The position numbers and the translations under genes are program-made. Below are positions 1-11,645 of a stretch of DNA of 64,000 bases, piece by piece. The stretch's first letter is position 1, and every line of letters starts with the position of its first letter. The stretch spans positions 62,001-126,000 of the forward strand of contig JAJQJQ010000021.1 of NCBI GenBank assembly GCA_028622995.1, read 5' to 3'. This stretch comes from Panagrolaimus kolymaensis. Taxonomy: Eukaryota; Nematoda; Chromadorea; Rhabditida; Panagrolaimidae. The notes under the pieces were generated by a model, which worked only from the letters and a program-made list of their open reading frames with translations, was not told where the DNA came from and did not search any database.

Positions 1-888
1 GGTGTTGGAATGATCCATCAAGATGTTGCAAACAACATTTACCATCAACTTCAATTCGAAGTTAATGACAATCGATGGGTCATAAAAACTTTATCATCAT
101 TCAAGAACACCACCGTTGAATTTGATCTTGATTAAGAATTTGAAGAAATTACTGGTGATGGTCGCAAAGTTATGGTGAGTACTTTTTTGAAGTTAATAGC
201 TTTGAACGTAAGATGAGATTAAGCCGCTTAGTTCGTCATTTTGTATCTTTGTTAAATTTTGAGCATTTGTTACGTTAAAACGTCGAGTTTTTCTAACTAT
301 CATAGCTTCTTTTGCTAAAAATTGAGACTATTGCTTGTTGTAATAATAAACCATATTTTCGTAAATAACTAATACTCCTTTTTTTCAGAGCACTTTCAAC
401 CTCGAAAATGGCAAACTTCATCAAATTCAAAAAGGTACTGATGGCGCAAAGGACTCAACTTTCGATCGGTTCGTTAAAGGTGGCAAATTGATCATTGATA
501 TGGAATGCGATGGAGTCAAAGCTCGTCTAGTTTACAATTCATCGAAATGTGGTCAAGAATTTGCAGGCAAATGGAACTATAAAGAATCTATTTCTTATAA
601 TGAATTTTTGGAAACTTCTGGTTCTATTATCCATCAATGTAAAGTTGCAAACAACTTGAAACCTCACCTTGTTTTCGAAGTCAATGGCGTTCACTGGGTC
701 ATGAAAACTTTTCATTCTATTGGAAAACTAAATATTGCATTGCCTTTTTTGAATTTTGTTTTTGGTGGTGAGCCATCGGATGTTGATACACTTCATTTTA
801 CAAAGCTTGTTAAAGCAGTAAGTTTTTCCATTTTTTGTTTTAATACTTATTCTCATTCTTTCAGACTCAAGGCTTACGTGCTCAATAA
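1..888 (+). CDS. Fatty-acid-binding protein (FABP/lipocalin-like), 5' partial, with in-frame stop
   Basis: Exons by eye: 1-174, 389-817, 865-888 (TAA at 886-888); the gene starts before the window. The translation carries FABP hallmarks: QFEVNDNRWVIKTLSSFKNT, then EFEEITGDGRKV across the first intron into STFNLENGKL, as in the beta-barrel of intracellular lipid-binding proteins. After about residue 110 a second, shorter FABP-like unit starts (EFAGKWNYKES, then FEVNGVHWVMKTF), so the product looks like a tandem FABP with an incomplete second barrel. Such proteins carry fatty acids or retinoids. A TAA at 133-135 lies in the reading frame where the family has an acidic or Gln residue (FDLD-stop-EFEE). 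The gene is therefore a recent pseudogene, carries a base error, or is translated only in part. The family call is firm; the functional state is not. Confidence 0.75.
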
Positions 889-1356
889 GAACATCAGAAA
901 GAAGGAGCAGCTATGGATAGCTTTCGCATATCACTTCATTTATCATTTGATAACTTCTCTCCTATTTTCTCTCTTTGTCATAATTGCTTAATTTTATTTA
1001 TTATATTTATATTGTTCATGTAAAAGGTTAAAATAAATTTGTTACATTATTTACTTGTTTTCGTACTTGTTTTTTTGGTTGGGGAAAACTTTTTGATGGA
1101 TTTTTTGGTGACATCGGGAGATTCAAAAATTAGTCTCGTATTTCATGTTCAGATTGATAACTATCACACAAACATATTAGCATAAGCAATTCGACCAGTT
1201 TGAGACTTTTGTTTGAACGTATCAATCAAATTTTGAAAATGCTGCGCTAACATTCATTCTCATCGCGTTTTTTGCATGCTTCATTCTCATTTTTAGGCGA
1301 GCAAACATTTTCTCGTCTTTCATTTTTTCATTCTCTGTCTTTGCATTTTCAAGACG
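889..1356. other. Intergenic gap between the FABP gene and ETF-QO
   Basis: AT-rich spacer with the FABP poly(A) region (AATAAA-like sequence near 1033). The promoter of the next gene presumably lies in its right half. No RNA gene or coding exon seen. Confidence 0.6.
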
Positions 1357-3381
1357 ATGAAGTTAACGGCTAAACAATTTCTTCAAACATCTCGTATTTG
1401 TCATCATGTTGTTAATGGAAAATGGACAACAACACATTATACTCAAAAGTGTCGAAGAAAGGATGAACGATGGAAGAATGTGGATATGTCTCGTGATTCG
1501 GAAGAATATGATGTTGTTATAGTTGGTGGTGGTCCTGCTGGTTTATCTGCAGCTATTCGATTGAAGCAACTTGCTAATGAACACAATAAAGGTATGTAAG
1601 CTTTTGTTTTTTACAGCGCTTCGAGGAGTTTATTCTTGCTATTTATCTGCTTATGACTAATGTGTTTCTTGTTTCAGAAGTCAAAGTTTGTTTGGTTGAG
1701 AAAGCTCCTGAATTAGGTGCTCATACTTTTTCTGGTGCTGTTATTCAAACTGATGGTCTTGATAAATTGATTCCAAACTGGCGAGAACAAGAATCACCTA
1801 TCTTTCAAAAAGTCACTGTATGTTTGTATAACTCATGCTTCTTATTCTTCTTTATCCACTTGTTTTTCAGTCAGAAAAGATTTACATTATGACATCCAAA
1901 GGTCGCATTCCTGTTCCAATGTTTCCATTGCTTCCTTTGTATAACAAAGGCAATTATGTTGTTCGTCTTGGTCATGTTGTTAAATGGCTTGGTGAAAAAG
2001 CAGAAGAGCTTGGAGTTGAAATATTTCCTGGTTATGCTGGACAAGAAATTCTTTATGATGAAAATGGAACTGTTAAAGGTATTGCAACAAATGATGTTGG
2101 AATAAACAAAGATGGTTCACCAAAAGATAGCTTTCAACGTGGAATGGAACTTCATGCAAAATGTACCATCTTTGCTGAAGGTTGTCGTGGACATCTTACT
2201 AAACAAATTATTAACAAATTTGACCTTGAAACTCATCCCATGTCTTATGGTATTGGATTCAAAGAACTATGGGAAGTTGAACCATCTAAGCATCAACCTG
2301 GTTATGTTGAACATTCACTTGGATGGCCATTGGTGAGTCTTGTTTCGTTTTTACTCCTTTCATTGTTTTTACTTTTCAGACTTATGATCATTATGGAGGC
2401 GCATTCATCTATCATATCGAAGACAAAGGACAACCTCTTGTTGCTATTGGACATATTTCAGCTCTTGATTACAAAAATCCTTATCTCAATCCATTCAAAG
2501 AATTTCAAAAGTACAAAACTCATCCCAAGGTTTCTGAACTGCTTGAAGGTGGAACTCGTATATCTTATGGTGCTCGAGCTATCAATGAAGGAGGATTTCA
2601 AACCATTCCAAAACTTTCATTTCCTGGTGGATGTCTCGTTGGTTGTGCTGCAAGCACTTTGAATGTCGCAAAACTCAAAGGAACTCATCCAGCTATGATT
2701 AGTGCTCAAATTGCTGCAGAAAGTATCTTTCCTGAACTTGAAACTTCTCAACGTTTAACTCCTGAAAATTATCAAAAGAATTTTGAAAGCTCTCATCTTT
2801 ACAAAGAATTGAAGAAATCACGAAATGTTCGTCCATCATTCAATTCAAAACTTGGATATTATGGTGGTTTACTTTATACTGGATTATTCTATGTTTTTGG
2901 TCGCGGTATTGAACCATGGACTTTGCATCATGGTAAACCAGATAATGAAAAGCTTGAACCTAAAGAAAATCATCATCACAAAGAAATTGAATATCCCAAA
3001 CCTGATGGAAAGATTACGTTTGATTTGCTTAGTTCTGTTGCTCTTACTGGTACCAATCATGAAGAAAACCAGCCTTCACATTTAACTCTTAAAAATGATG
3101 ATGTTCCAGAAGAAGTTAATATGAAGAAATATGATGGTCCTGAATCACGATTTTGTCCTGCTGGTATGTGACTTTCTTCAACATTTTGATAGCAACGATT
3201 ATTCGTGGTTTTAGGCGTTTATGAATTTGTTCCCAAAAATGAAAACTCCAATGAACTTCGCTTACAAATCAATGCTCAAAATTGTATTCATTGTAAAACC
3301 TGTGATATCAAGGATCCAACACAAAATATCAATTGGGTTGCTCCTGAAGGTGGTGGTGGACCTAAATATGATGGATGTTAA
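1357..3381 (+). CDS. ETFDH: Electron transfer flavoprotein-ubiquinone oxidoreductase (mitochondrial)
   Basis: Five exons: 1357-1591, 1678-1817, 1871-2332, 2380-3163, 3215-3381 (TAA). The protein of about 595 residues matches the family's usual length. It starts with a basic, Ser/Thr-rich mitochondrial presequence, followed at about residue 50 by the FAD-binding Rossmann motif [20 protein letters not shown]. The middle has the FAD/ubiquinone-binding part ([49 protein letters not shown]). The C-terminus has the [4Fe-4S] cysteines (FCPAGVYEF, then [12 protein letters not shown]) and the usual ending around [15 protein letters not shown]. It passes electrons from ETF, loaded by acyl-CoA and amino-acid dehydrogenases, to ubiquinone in the inner membrane. 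C. elegans let-721 is the expected orthologue. The frame is intact over all junctions. It is the one conserved housekeeping gene here and a good anchor for species placement. Confidence 0.97.
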
Positions 3382-4452
3382 TTTCTACAGCTGAATATGC
3401 TTTATTGTCGTCGCCTGATTGGTGTTATTTATCAATGTACCTCAAATGTATTTTTTGTATTGTATGTAATCCTAGCTATGTATTTTGATGATTGTAACTT
3501 TTTTGTATGTAAATGAAAAATAATTTGAATAAATTGTGATACTTTTTTTGTTGCTGTTTTGGTAGTTCTAGTTTTTGATTGTTGTTATTATTATTATTAT
3601 TTTGGTGTTTTTGTTTCACATTTGTTGTTTTTGAATAGCCATAGGGAAGAGAATAGAGGGACACTTGAACATTGGCGTGAAAAAGTCAATCATCCATCGA
3701 AAATGAAAAAAAAGGAAAAAATGCATCGTTAGTTTTGAATTGGATTGGATGAAGGAAGGAAGAATCCTGTTTTGATGCATGCAAAACTAACTAACTTTTT
3801 TCTCTCACTCATTTTTTTTTTGATTTTGAAGTGCGGCGTAGGAACAAAAAAAAGGAGAAACCCGCCAAAACAAAATTGGCTTTTTTTTTCAACTACCTAA
3901 CTTTCTGCTTTGTTTTGTTATAACGATTATTTAATTTGTTGAATGGTTTGAATCAATTTTATTATATTTCGATTGAACTTACAAGGTTGAACAACAGCTT
4001 TGTGGAAATTTCCGGTTAATTTTTAAAAGTGTATTTTGATGATTGGAATGGAAGTAAGTCTTACTACCGCTTTTTTTTTATTTGTTTGTTAATGTTTGGC
4101 GTTTACTAAAACCTGGAATCCATGAATCGTTTTTTTTTCTCACTGTGATTCAAGAAAGCAATTAGTTAACCTTTTTTGCATTTTTTAAGTAGGAATTGTC
4201 AAACGTTAGCAAAGCTTATACGTGTGAACCTTTTTTTGGATGCAGCAAATAATAACAAAGTGAAGCAAGCCACCTTTTTGGTTTTTTTTTCTTAAACTTT
4301 TATTCGAAATGACTTGGCTTGGTTTAAGCGGAAGTCATAGGCTGTTTCAAAAAAGTAATTTAGATAAAACTAAAAAAAATGTTGAATAAGGGATTTTACG
4401 GTTATTTTTTTAAAATCTATGTAACTTTTTAATATTCTAACTTCCTTTTTTA
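3382..4452. other. Intergenic, AT-rich with homopolymer runs
   Basis: Holds the ETF-QO 3' UTR and poly(A) signal (AATAAA near 3528), a TTA/TTG-type microsatellite at about 3578-3602, and many A and T runs. No conserved coding exon or structural RNA recognised. Confidence 0.6.
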
Positions 4453-6556
4453 ATGCTCTGTGAAAGCTCATCTTATTTTCCAGTGATATTCCTTTTAATT
4501 CTTTATTTGTTTCTTCCATTTTTCATTGATGGCAAGAAATCACATTCACTTGAACCCGATCCTTTATTGGAAGCATGGAATGATTTCGCGGAATTACAAA
4601 AACTTCAAAGTGTTGAAGTTAATCGACATTTCCCAGTCGATGATCGGCTTTATTCAAGTCTCAAAAAATGTGGACACTTTAATGTTTTGGGTAATCGAAT
4701 GAGTGAAAATTTACAACCATCCGATATTGAAATATATTCTGAAATTGGACATTTAACAACTTTTTGCCGCGTGGATTTAACTTTAGCTTCACAAATTTCA
4801 AATTTAACAAACTTAAATATGCATGAAATTATTGGAATTTTTAAGAAAAATTGTTTGGAATCCATGCAAATTAAATCCAATAATCCTACTATTCCCAAAA
4901 TTTTAGCGGTGATGGGAGCCAATTTAAGAGTAATCGAAAGCAATGTGGTTCATAAAAATTTAGCTTCATGGACTAAAAGTATTATACATATGATAGAAAA
5001 AATAGAAAATTATCATCATAAATGGAAATTTATTGTTATTGCACCAAGTGTATTTGTAAGTATGTTTAATTTTTTCTAAAACGGAATAAATGTGTAACAA
5101 AAAATAATCTAAGAATAGCTTGCTTGTTCTCGCAGAGAAAAAAAAGTGTTACGGTTATTATTTTTTTTTGAGATTTATGTTAGTAAATTATTACTTGAAT
5201 AATTTTTTTAACGAAAAAAAATAAATTCATAAGTTTGCCAAATTTTCTAATTCTTGGCGGGGGAAAGCAATTAGAATCTTGAGTCCTAAAAAGCGATAAG
5301 GTAGCTTACTTATTCGATAGCCATGTTAGTTAACCATTTTTTCGTAGCTTCATTTTTTGAAAAGATTAATTATAAAATAAATTTAATGAAAATAATAATC
5401 ATTTTTTTTCTTTCAGGACATTGATATTGGCTCCCATACCCATCACATAGCTCACAGAGTTTTGCAAAGCATTCAACTCATAAATCATCGACTTCCATTT
5501 AATACTTTAATAATAATAATTCGAAATTCAAAATTAACTTTTTGGAAGCATTTAGCTGATCATTACACATTTTGTCAAAAAATCCATTTAATGTGGCAAA
5601 CTCATGAAGGCAAAAATGAAGATGTTTGGAATGTTGTAAGTCTTTTTTCAACGGTTTTTTTTGAAGAAAAATAAAAAGAAATTCTTTTATGTAAGTTATA
5701 AAAAGATTTTTTTAGCTGGAAGAAAGAATAAAAAAGAATTTTCAATCTGAACATTTTTATACTCATATTATGCCATTGATAGAAGAAACTCGACCAATAA
5801 AAGAAGGAAAAACGTAAGGCATTTTTTTTAAATTTTGAGGGAACCACAAAAATGAAAACTTTTTAATCCAAAATCTTTGAAGGGTTTTTTTCTTCATTGA
5901 ACTTTTAAAAATAAAAATCGGTTTTACGTGTTTCAAAGCCACCTTTTTATTTTGAGCTGAATTTTTTTTTCTGGTCGGGTTTTTTGATATTTGATTGTTT
6001 CCCTCCAGATATCCAAAAATCGACAATTTTTTTTGTTTTTTGATATCTTTTTGCTATTTTTTAAAATAAAGAATTCTTAAAGCTAAAAATTAATATTCAG
6101 GAAAATATGCCAAAAAAATTTCCCATAAAAAAAGCTTCCAAAAATATGCTTAATTTCAGCTATGATATTTCTCCAATTAGTCCAGATTGTGTCCATTTTT
6201 CTAATCGAGGCCTTTCCCTTCTTCATATTTCAATTTGGAATTGGTTGGTTCAACCCGCGAGACAAATCGAATGGACGCCTCTCGTTCGACCTTTGTATTG
6301 TCCAAGGCCGGGTTGTCCATTTTTTGTTACCAAAACAAATACATATTTTTGTCCTCAAACTAAGCGAAAAGATCCTCAGGTAATTATGTTATTTTTTTTT
6401 CGTCTCGAGACTCCGTGGAAAAATTTTTTTTAAATAATAAATAAATTTTTTTTGTAGGAAAAATCAAATGATTTTACAGATGTTTTAATTCTTGGAATGT
6501 TATTATTAACTATAATTTTATATAGTTTATTACTTGTTTATATTGCTTTTTATTAA
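4453..6556 (+). CDS. Phospholipase-B1/SGNH-like single-pass membrane protein, predicted catalytically dead
   Basis: Exons: 4453-5055, 5417-5635, 5716-5813, 6160-6379, 6458-6556. N-terminal signal peptide (VIFLLILYLFLPFFI); C-terminal transmembrane helix (LILGMLLLTIILYSLLLVYI) ending at the stop. The layout copies phospholipase B1: the block I neighbourhood reads ENLQPSDIEIYSEIGHLTTF where PLB1 enzymes have a PADI..ALGDSLT-like sequence. The nucleophile triplet Gly-Asp-Ser is replaced by Gly-His-Leu. The block III Gly-Asn-Asp is replaced by a segment reading VIAPSVF. Block V keeps Asp and His (SPDCVHFSNRGLSLLHISIWN). Seen: loss of Ser and Asn, with the frame and membrane anchor kept. Inferred: a non-enzymatic PLB-like ectodomain (pseudoenzyme), perhaps lipid binding. 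The fold assignment rests on motif order, not on a search. Confidence 0.72.
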
Positions 6557-7541
6557 ACAGAAAAATATTATTTTTAGTAATAAAAAAAACTTTGTGAATT
6601 CTAAAACACATTTTACTAGAAATTACTCACATTAATTTCTTTTAAATATTTTTAATGCAAAAAGTAAAGAATTATTAATTTTAAATTTTTTAACTTTCTG
6701 AGATTTTATCCTTTTTTTTGTAATAGCTTTCATTTAAATGGCAATGTTTTTGCATGTTTAAGCTAATCTCAAACAAATTTACTAAATATTTTGTAATTTT
6801 TTATAAACAATCAAAATTTGGCTTTGTAAATTTTGGTAATAATAAAAACTATAGCTTTGAGCATAAAATATTTATTTTGTTTGAAAAAAAGAAAGAAAAT
6901 GAAATTTAAAATATTCAAAAGTTAAACCAAATTAAATTACAAAATGGCTGAGCGAGCATTATATAGAAATGGAAGAAACTTTTTTCTATAGTTTTTTTAG
7001 CGCAGACACACAACAAAAATTTTCGCATCTTTGGCTGATCTTTTGATATTTTTTAGCGCTCGTGGGAACAAAAATAATATAGTCATTTTGAAAATCGAAT
7101 GGCTTTAAAGGTGCATAAAAAAACATTGCCCTTTTGCAAAATATTATGTAACAAAAAAACTGAAGAAGGAACAGAAAACAAATTTTTTACGACAACAAAA
7201 AATGAAAAAACTAAAATAAGAAAATAAGCCGCCTACTGTTTTTAAATCCAAAAAGTGATGAGCAGTAAAAAAAGTTACTTTTTTTTTAAAGATGTAAGAA
7301 ATTTATATATGTAACTTTATTTTATATTTTCTCTGCAAGTTGAAGTTGAAAACTTTTCTTTCTTATTTTATGTGTGAATGCGACGTTTTTTCTTTTTGAA
7401 TTAAAATTACATTGTTTAAAATTAATATATTTGCAAAAAGAAAAATACGTTTATCAAATGCTTCAAATTTTTGAGTGAGATTCCAAAACTGATATTAATA
7501 TATCCAGAATGATGTTAGCCGCCTCATCGCATTTTTCTACT

Positions 7542-7749
7542 ATATAAAGCGAGGAAAAACAAAAAGTTTTTGCCAAAAATTTTTTTTTTCAAAACACCCT
7601 GTTTTTTTGTAAATTTTGGCTAAATTTACACAAAATGCACTGCTATTTTTGTAAACTTGTGGGGCAGTTTTTTTGCATTTACAAAAAAACAGGGTGTTTT
7701 GAAAAATTTTTTTTTTGGCAAAAACTTTTTGTTTTTCCTAGCTTTATAT
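7542..7749. repeat. Foldback (inverted repeat) element, arms about 70 bp
   Basis: The left arm (7542-7612, including ACACCCTGTTTTTTTG) is nearly the exact reverse complement of 7679-7749, around a loop of about 66 bp. The outer end pairs ATATAAAGC with GCTTTATAT. Looks like a small MITE or hairpin element; no target duplication could be defined. Confidence 0.7.
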
Positions 7750-8510
7750 GTTTTCTATCTTCTCGTTCAATGATGCTAAATGTTTGCTGTTGTCATATTT
7801 TTTTTAAACATAAATTGTATTTATTCCGAACAAAATGCTTTTATATCTTTTAAGTGAAAAAAAAAACTGATCTTCTATGATACTTTTCCTTTCATCACTA
7901 TCTCTATTTTGACCACCATCAAAATAAAAATTTCTAAAAACTATTAACAAAAAAATTTAAATATTCTTTCACAAAAACAAAATAAATAATTTTAGCTCAA
8001 AATATTCAAAAATAATTTAATTGCAAAAAGAAACCAAACTAAAAAATGGCGATTTATATTCGAAAATAAAAATATTCTTTTTTTCTTTACATTTTTGTTT
8101 GGCAAAAATCGCGTGAAGCTAGTTCGAACATTGCCTATTTGTTGAATTTTCTTTTTGCACTCTCTGAAAAAAAACAAGCAACACACATACGCGCAAAAAA
8201 TCGATATGTTTAAAGTTAAATATCATTTCAAATTGTTGCCCTTTGTGATTTTTGGAAGGAAGGAAAAAAAGATGCGAAGGCAAAATTTTGCTATAACAAA
8301 AACCTGTCAAAATGGATCAGAATATTCGTAATTATTTAATTCAAAGAATCGCGTAAATTATGAATCAAAAATTAAAAAAAGCAGTTAAAAATAATGTAAA
8401 GGAAAAAGAAATAAGTATTTTTAAATCTTTGAAAAACTTTGTATTTCATCCTTTCATATTAATTAAATTTCATTTTATTGTATGCAAACAATATAATTTA
8501 AAATAATTCT

Positions 8511-8638
8511 GAGCGACCGTTTATTGAAGATTTTAGTAACTTTACTATTGTTACCAATCAGAAAATCCAATTTTTATTTTATCTTCAATACTTTGTTTGT
8601 GTTACTTAGTACTCGGCTTGAACGGTCTAAGCTCTTTT
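8511..8638. repeat. Weak foldback, ends GAGCGACCGTT / AACGGTCTAAGCTC
   Basis: The two ends are imperfect inverted repeats, and inner TTGAAGAT/ATCTTCAA pairs as well. Probably a decayed MITE of about 125 bp. Confidence 0.4.
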
Positions 8639-8964
8639 GATTTGGGAGAGAATTTAGACAAATATTTAAAGTTCCATTTTTACAAAATTTACAAAACCCC
8701 TGCGGGCAACAGTGTGGTTCATGCATTTGATCGCTAATCGAAAACCTCTAATAATTTTGCGGTAATTTTCACATAAGATTGGCTATTTATTTTTAAAGCT
8801 ATTTTACAACATAAAAAAAGAAAAATTAAACTTAAAAATATTCAAAAAATAAAATAAAGCACTTTAAAAAATTTTTTTTTACATTTTTCTTCAGCGCCAA
8901 AAAAAACAACCAATACAAATTTTTTTTGTCTTTTGTTATGACTTTTTTTGGGGTCTCAATATTT

Positions 8965-9026
8965 GGGGCCAGCGTGAGCGAGGAGCACGATCGCGAAGCG
9001 ATCGTGCGACCAGCGAAACGCTGGCC
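8965..9026. repeat. GC-rich nested palindrome
   Basis: A GC island in DNA otherwise near 25% GC. GCACGATCGC (8985-8994) pairs with GCGATCGTGC (8998-9007) around GAA. CCAGCG (9010-9015) pairs with CGCTGG (9019-9024) around AAA. GGCCAGCG (8967-8974) can also pair with CGCTGGCC (9019-9026), so two alternative folds exist. It could be a transposon end, a structured RNA or a protein-binding palindrome; no family recognised. Confidence 0.7.
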
Positions 9027-9701
9027 CAAGTTGAGTCGGGGAAGGGAGCGCGCGATCTCTTTTTTTTTATCGGTTGATATATTCATAGGTTTAATCATAA
9101 CTTCTGGGGATGAAATTTTGCAGGCTTGTTAATGGCCACCTATAGATTATATCTGTAAAGGAATCCAGCAAAAAAACCGTAAAAACCGAGAGTAATTAAA
9201 TAATTAATGTCCAAAAAAATAATGTCTGTCATTCTGTATGTCACAAATCCTAACACGAAAAGGTTACAAACGAAAGCTTTACTTCCTCTGAGTGTTTTTT
9301 TTTTTGATAGCTCTTTGTAATTTTTATGATTTTTTCCATTGAAATTGGTTTTGATAAATTAAATAATTGATTGAGTAATCCTAACTAATGCAAAAAATAC
9401 TTTAAAATTTGTTTTCCATTTACACCGAGGAATGCAAATGCATATATAACACAAATATTTACTATTTTTTCTCCCAGTCAAGCTCGCGATTCCCAAATAT
9501 TTTTTACTAATAATTTTCCATTATTTTAAACGTTATATTTTTTAAAGTTTTATTTCTAAATCTTAATAAGTAAACCATTAAATTTTATTTTTGTAAAACA
9601 AAGTTATAATAAAGCTTGTACAAACATTTTAAATAATTAAAAAATGCAAAAGCTTATGACCTTTTTGATAAAGAAACATCCGACAATCAGTGATATATGT
9701 T

Positions 9702-9745
9702 AAAGTACTTCGGCGATGTTCGATTCGATTATCGTCGAGTACTTT
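9702..9745. repeat. Short hairpin, AAAGTACT...AGTACTTT
   Basis: An 8-bp outer stem continues, after a short interruption, into CGGCGAT/ATCGTCG with one mismatch, around GTTCGATTCG. Less AT-rich than its surroundings. Nature unknown. Confidence 0.5.
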
Positions 9746-9780
9746 CCACCCATTTTGATTTCTTGCTTCGTATTTTTATC

Positions 9781-9990
9781 TCAAAACTTAACTAATTGAT
9801 AATGGATGTTAAGAAAATAAATTTGTCCTATCGGAATAATATTTTTCAACTCCTCCAATGGGGCATTTAGTGCCGTCAGGTACTTATTATAACGATGTTT
9901 TATGCATAAAGCACTTTTTTCCAAAGTTTTTTCCTTCAGGTCTTTTTCCCGTTTTTTTACTAAGCAAAACTTAAACGAATAAAGATGCAA
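9781..9990 (-). CDS. Weak hypothetical ORF (69 aa), possibly a coding relic
   Basis: Uninterrupted frame with mixed, non-low-complexity composition (for example KHRYNKYLTALNAPLEELKN). No start context, intron partner or homology was recognised. It may be a fragment of a mobile-element protein. Listed only because its base composition differs from the surrounding intergenic DNA. Confidence 0.15.
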   Translation of the reverse strand: MHLYSFKFCLVKKREKDLKEKTLEKSALCIKHRYNKYLTALNAPLEELKNIIPIGQIYFLNIHYQLVKF

Positions 9991-10204
9991 TTACCTTTCT
10001 TTTTTTAATGCAAAATCATAAAAAGTTAGTGTATGTGTGAGCTAAATATTGTTATCTTCCCAATTGAGTAATCGGTCATTGAGAGAAGCTAGATGTTAGA
10101 AATTTACTAATAAATATATATTCATCGCGCCATTTTTTTTTATGGTATCGAGATTGTCACATCATTGGTAACAATCTCTTCGAGCTCAATAAAAGAATAG
10201 AAAT

Positions 10205-10930
10205 CATTACTATTACAAGGCTAAAAGCCAAAAAAGGTTGAAGTTGAGTCTTGAGTCAATAAAAGCAGGGCAATCAATACAAGTCCAAGTCAATAAAAGC
10301 AGGGCAATCTCAAAGATTCTAACCGACTCAACTTCGTGGCCCAAAAAAAATTTTTACTCTCTAACTTTTTATATATTTCTTTGATAAATATTTACTATAC
10401 CTATTAATTTAAATAAATCATCAAAATTAGTTAATTCAAACAAAGCTAATTGTTTCTTACCAGTTCATCTTTTATGTGTTCTTCCATTATATTTTAAATT
10501 AATATTTTTCAAAGATAATAAAACTCTAGATAAATAAATGCCTTTAAGAAATTTTATTAAAGCTTGCTAGTTACCTATTTTTAAATATTTTTCAAATAAT
10601 GTACCTTCGTAAACATATTAACACATCTAAAACTTAATCTTGCTTATGTTTTCAAGCTTTATTTAAAATCCGAATATCGCTTTATTTCACCGTTAACTTA
10701 GCACGAAGTTTATAAATGACAAATCTCCTCATTGAAATGGAAGCGAATAAAATTTATTCAAACTTACAACATTTTTTTTTTCAATTTTTTTTGGGCCACG
10801 AAGTTGAGTCGGTTAGAATCTTTGAGATTGCCCTGCTTTTATTGACTTGGACTTGTATTGATTGCCCTGCTTTTATTGACTCAAGACTCAACTTCAACCT
10901 TTTTTGGCTTTTAGCCTTGTAATAGTAATG
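10205..10930. mobile_element. Non-autonomous DNA transposon / MITE with 148-bp terminal inverted repeats
   Basis: 10205-10352 and 10783-10930 are near-perfect inverted repeats beginning CATTACTATTACAAGGC and ending GCCTTGTAATAGTAATG. Each arm holds a direct duplication of a GTCAATAAAAGCAGGGCAAT-type unit. The ~430-bp centre has no transposase. No clean target-site duplication was seen, so the superfamily is undetermined. Confidence 0.85.
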
Positions 10931-10932
10931 TT

Positions 10933-11142
10933 ACCGCTCCGATCCAAATTCCGATCCGATCCAGTAAAAACCGATCCGATCCTTTTCAGTGCAAAAAAAG
11001 TTTTCTTTCGTTCTCTGGCGAACAATTTGAATTCACTTTTTTTGATTTTTTTAAAAATTATTTATAAAAAAAGCGATCGGATCGGTTTTTACTGGATCGG
11101 ATCGGTTTTTACTGGATCGGATCGGAATTTGGATCGGAGCGG
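10933..11142. repeat. GATCC/GGATC foldback repeat
   Basis: The left arm (about 10933-10982: CCGCTCCGATCCAAATTCC, then CCGATCCGATCC units) is repeated inverted and partly duplicated at about 11073-11142 (units GGATCGGATCGG and TTTTTACT). It directly abuts the TIR element to its left, so the two may form one composite element. Confidence 0.7.
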
Positions 11143-11645
11143 TTTTTACTGGATCCCCTTTTTTTGCGCTCTAAAATGTCATCAGAATTGGTTGTAAAAA
11201 AATGTGTATACATCTGTTTGATTTTTTAATGCATTAAAAAAGCCATAACTTTTTCGATCAACAAATCGATTTCTTAACCCAAATATGCAATCGAAGCAAA
11301 AATGGCGTCTTGTTATTTGTCCTTTAATTGGCCCTATAAATCACGAAAACAAAACAAAAAAAAGCATATTTTTTGTTTTCTTTTTGTAGTCTTATCAACA
11401 AAAAATGATGGTAGTAATAAAAAATTTTATTAGAACAAACAACAACAACAAAAAATAAAGAAACAAAAAAGAAGCTCGCTCGGTTGTCAAAAACATTCTC
11501 AATTTTTGATACAACAAAAAAAATAATCAAAGAAAGAGCATTGATCGATTTTTAATTTGCTCTGAATTTTCACTTTTTTTCATGGAATATTTTTATTTAT
11601 TTTTTTAAGCTGCTTTTTAGTGATCATTCTGAATCCGAACGAATA

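Larger units (their letters stand above)
6557..11645. other. Gene-poor AT-rich region with foldback elements
   Basis: About 5 kb between the PLB-like gene and the gag-like ORF. No convincing multi-exon gene was found. It carries at least five inverted-repeat structures, listed separately, and one weak ORF. The rest is A/T-run sequence typical of decayed intergenic DNA. Confidence 0.6.

Noticed and set aside
133..135. Possible reassignment of TAA to a sense codon, since in-frame TAA occurs in the FABP gene, the vWA relic and the unknown gene near 31550.
   Set aside because: Almost every intact gene here ends in TAA at the expected place. The three cases lie in genes that show decay or may be base errors, and at least one replaces an acidic residue rather than Gln.
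3476..3664. Asn-rich minus-strand frame downstream of ETF-QO.
   Set aside because: Arises from the TTA/TTG microsatellite.
10904..11197. Open frame over the GATCC repeat.
   Set aside because: Product of repeat sequence inside a foldback; no coding features.
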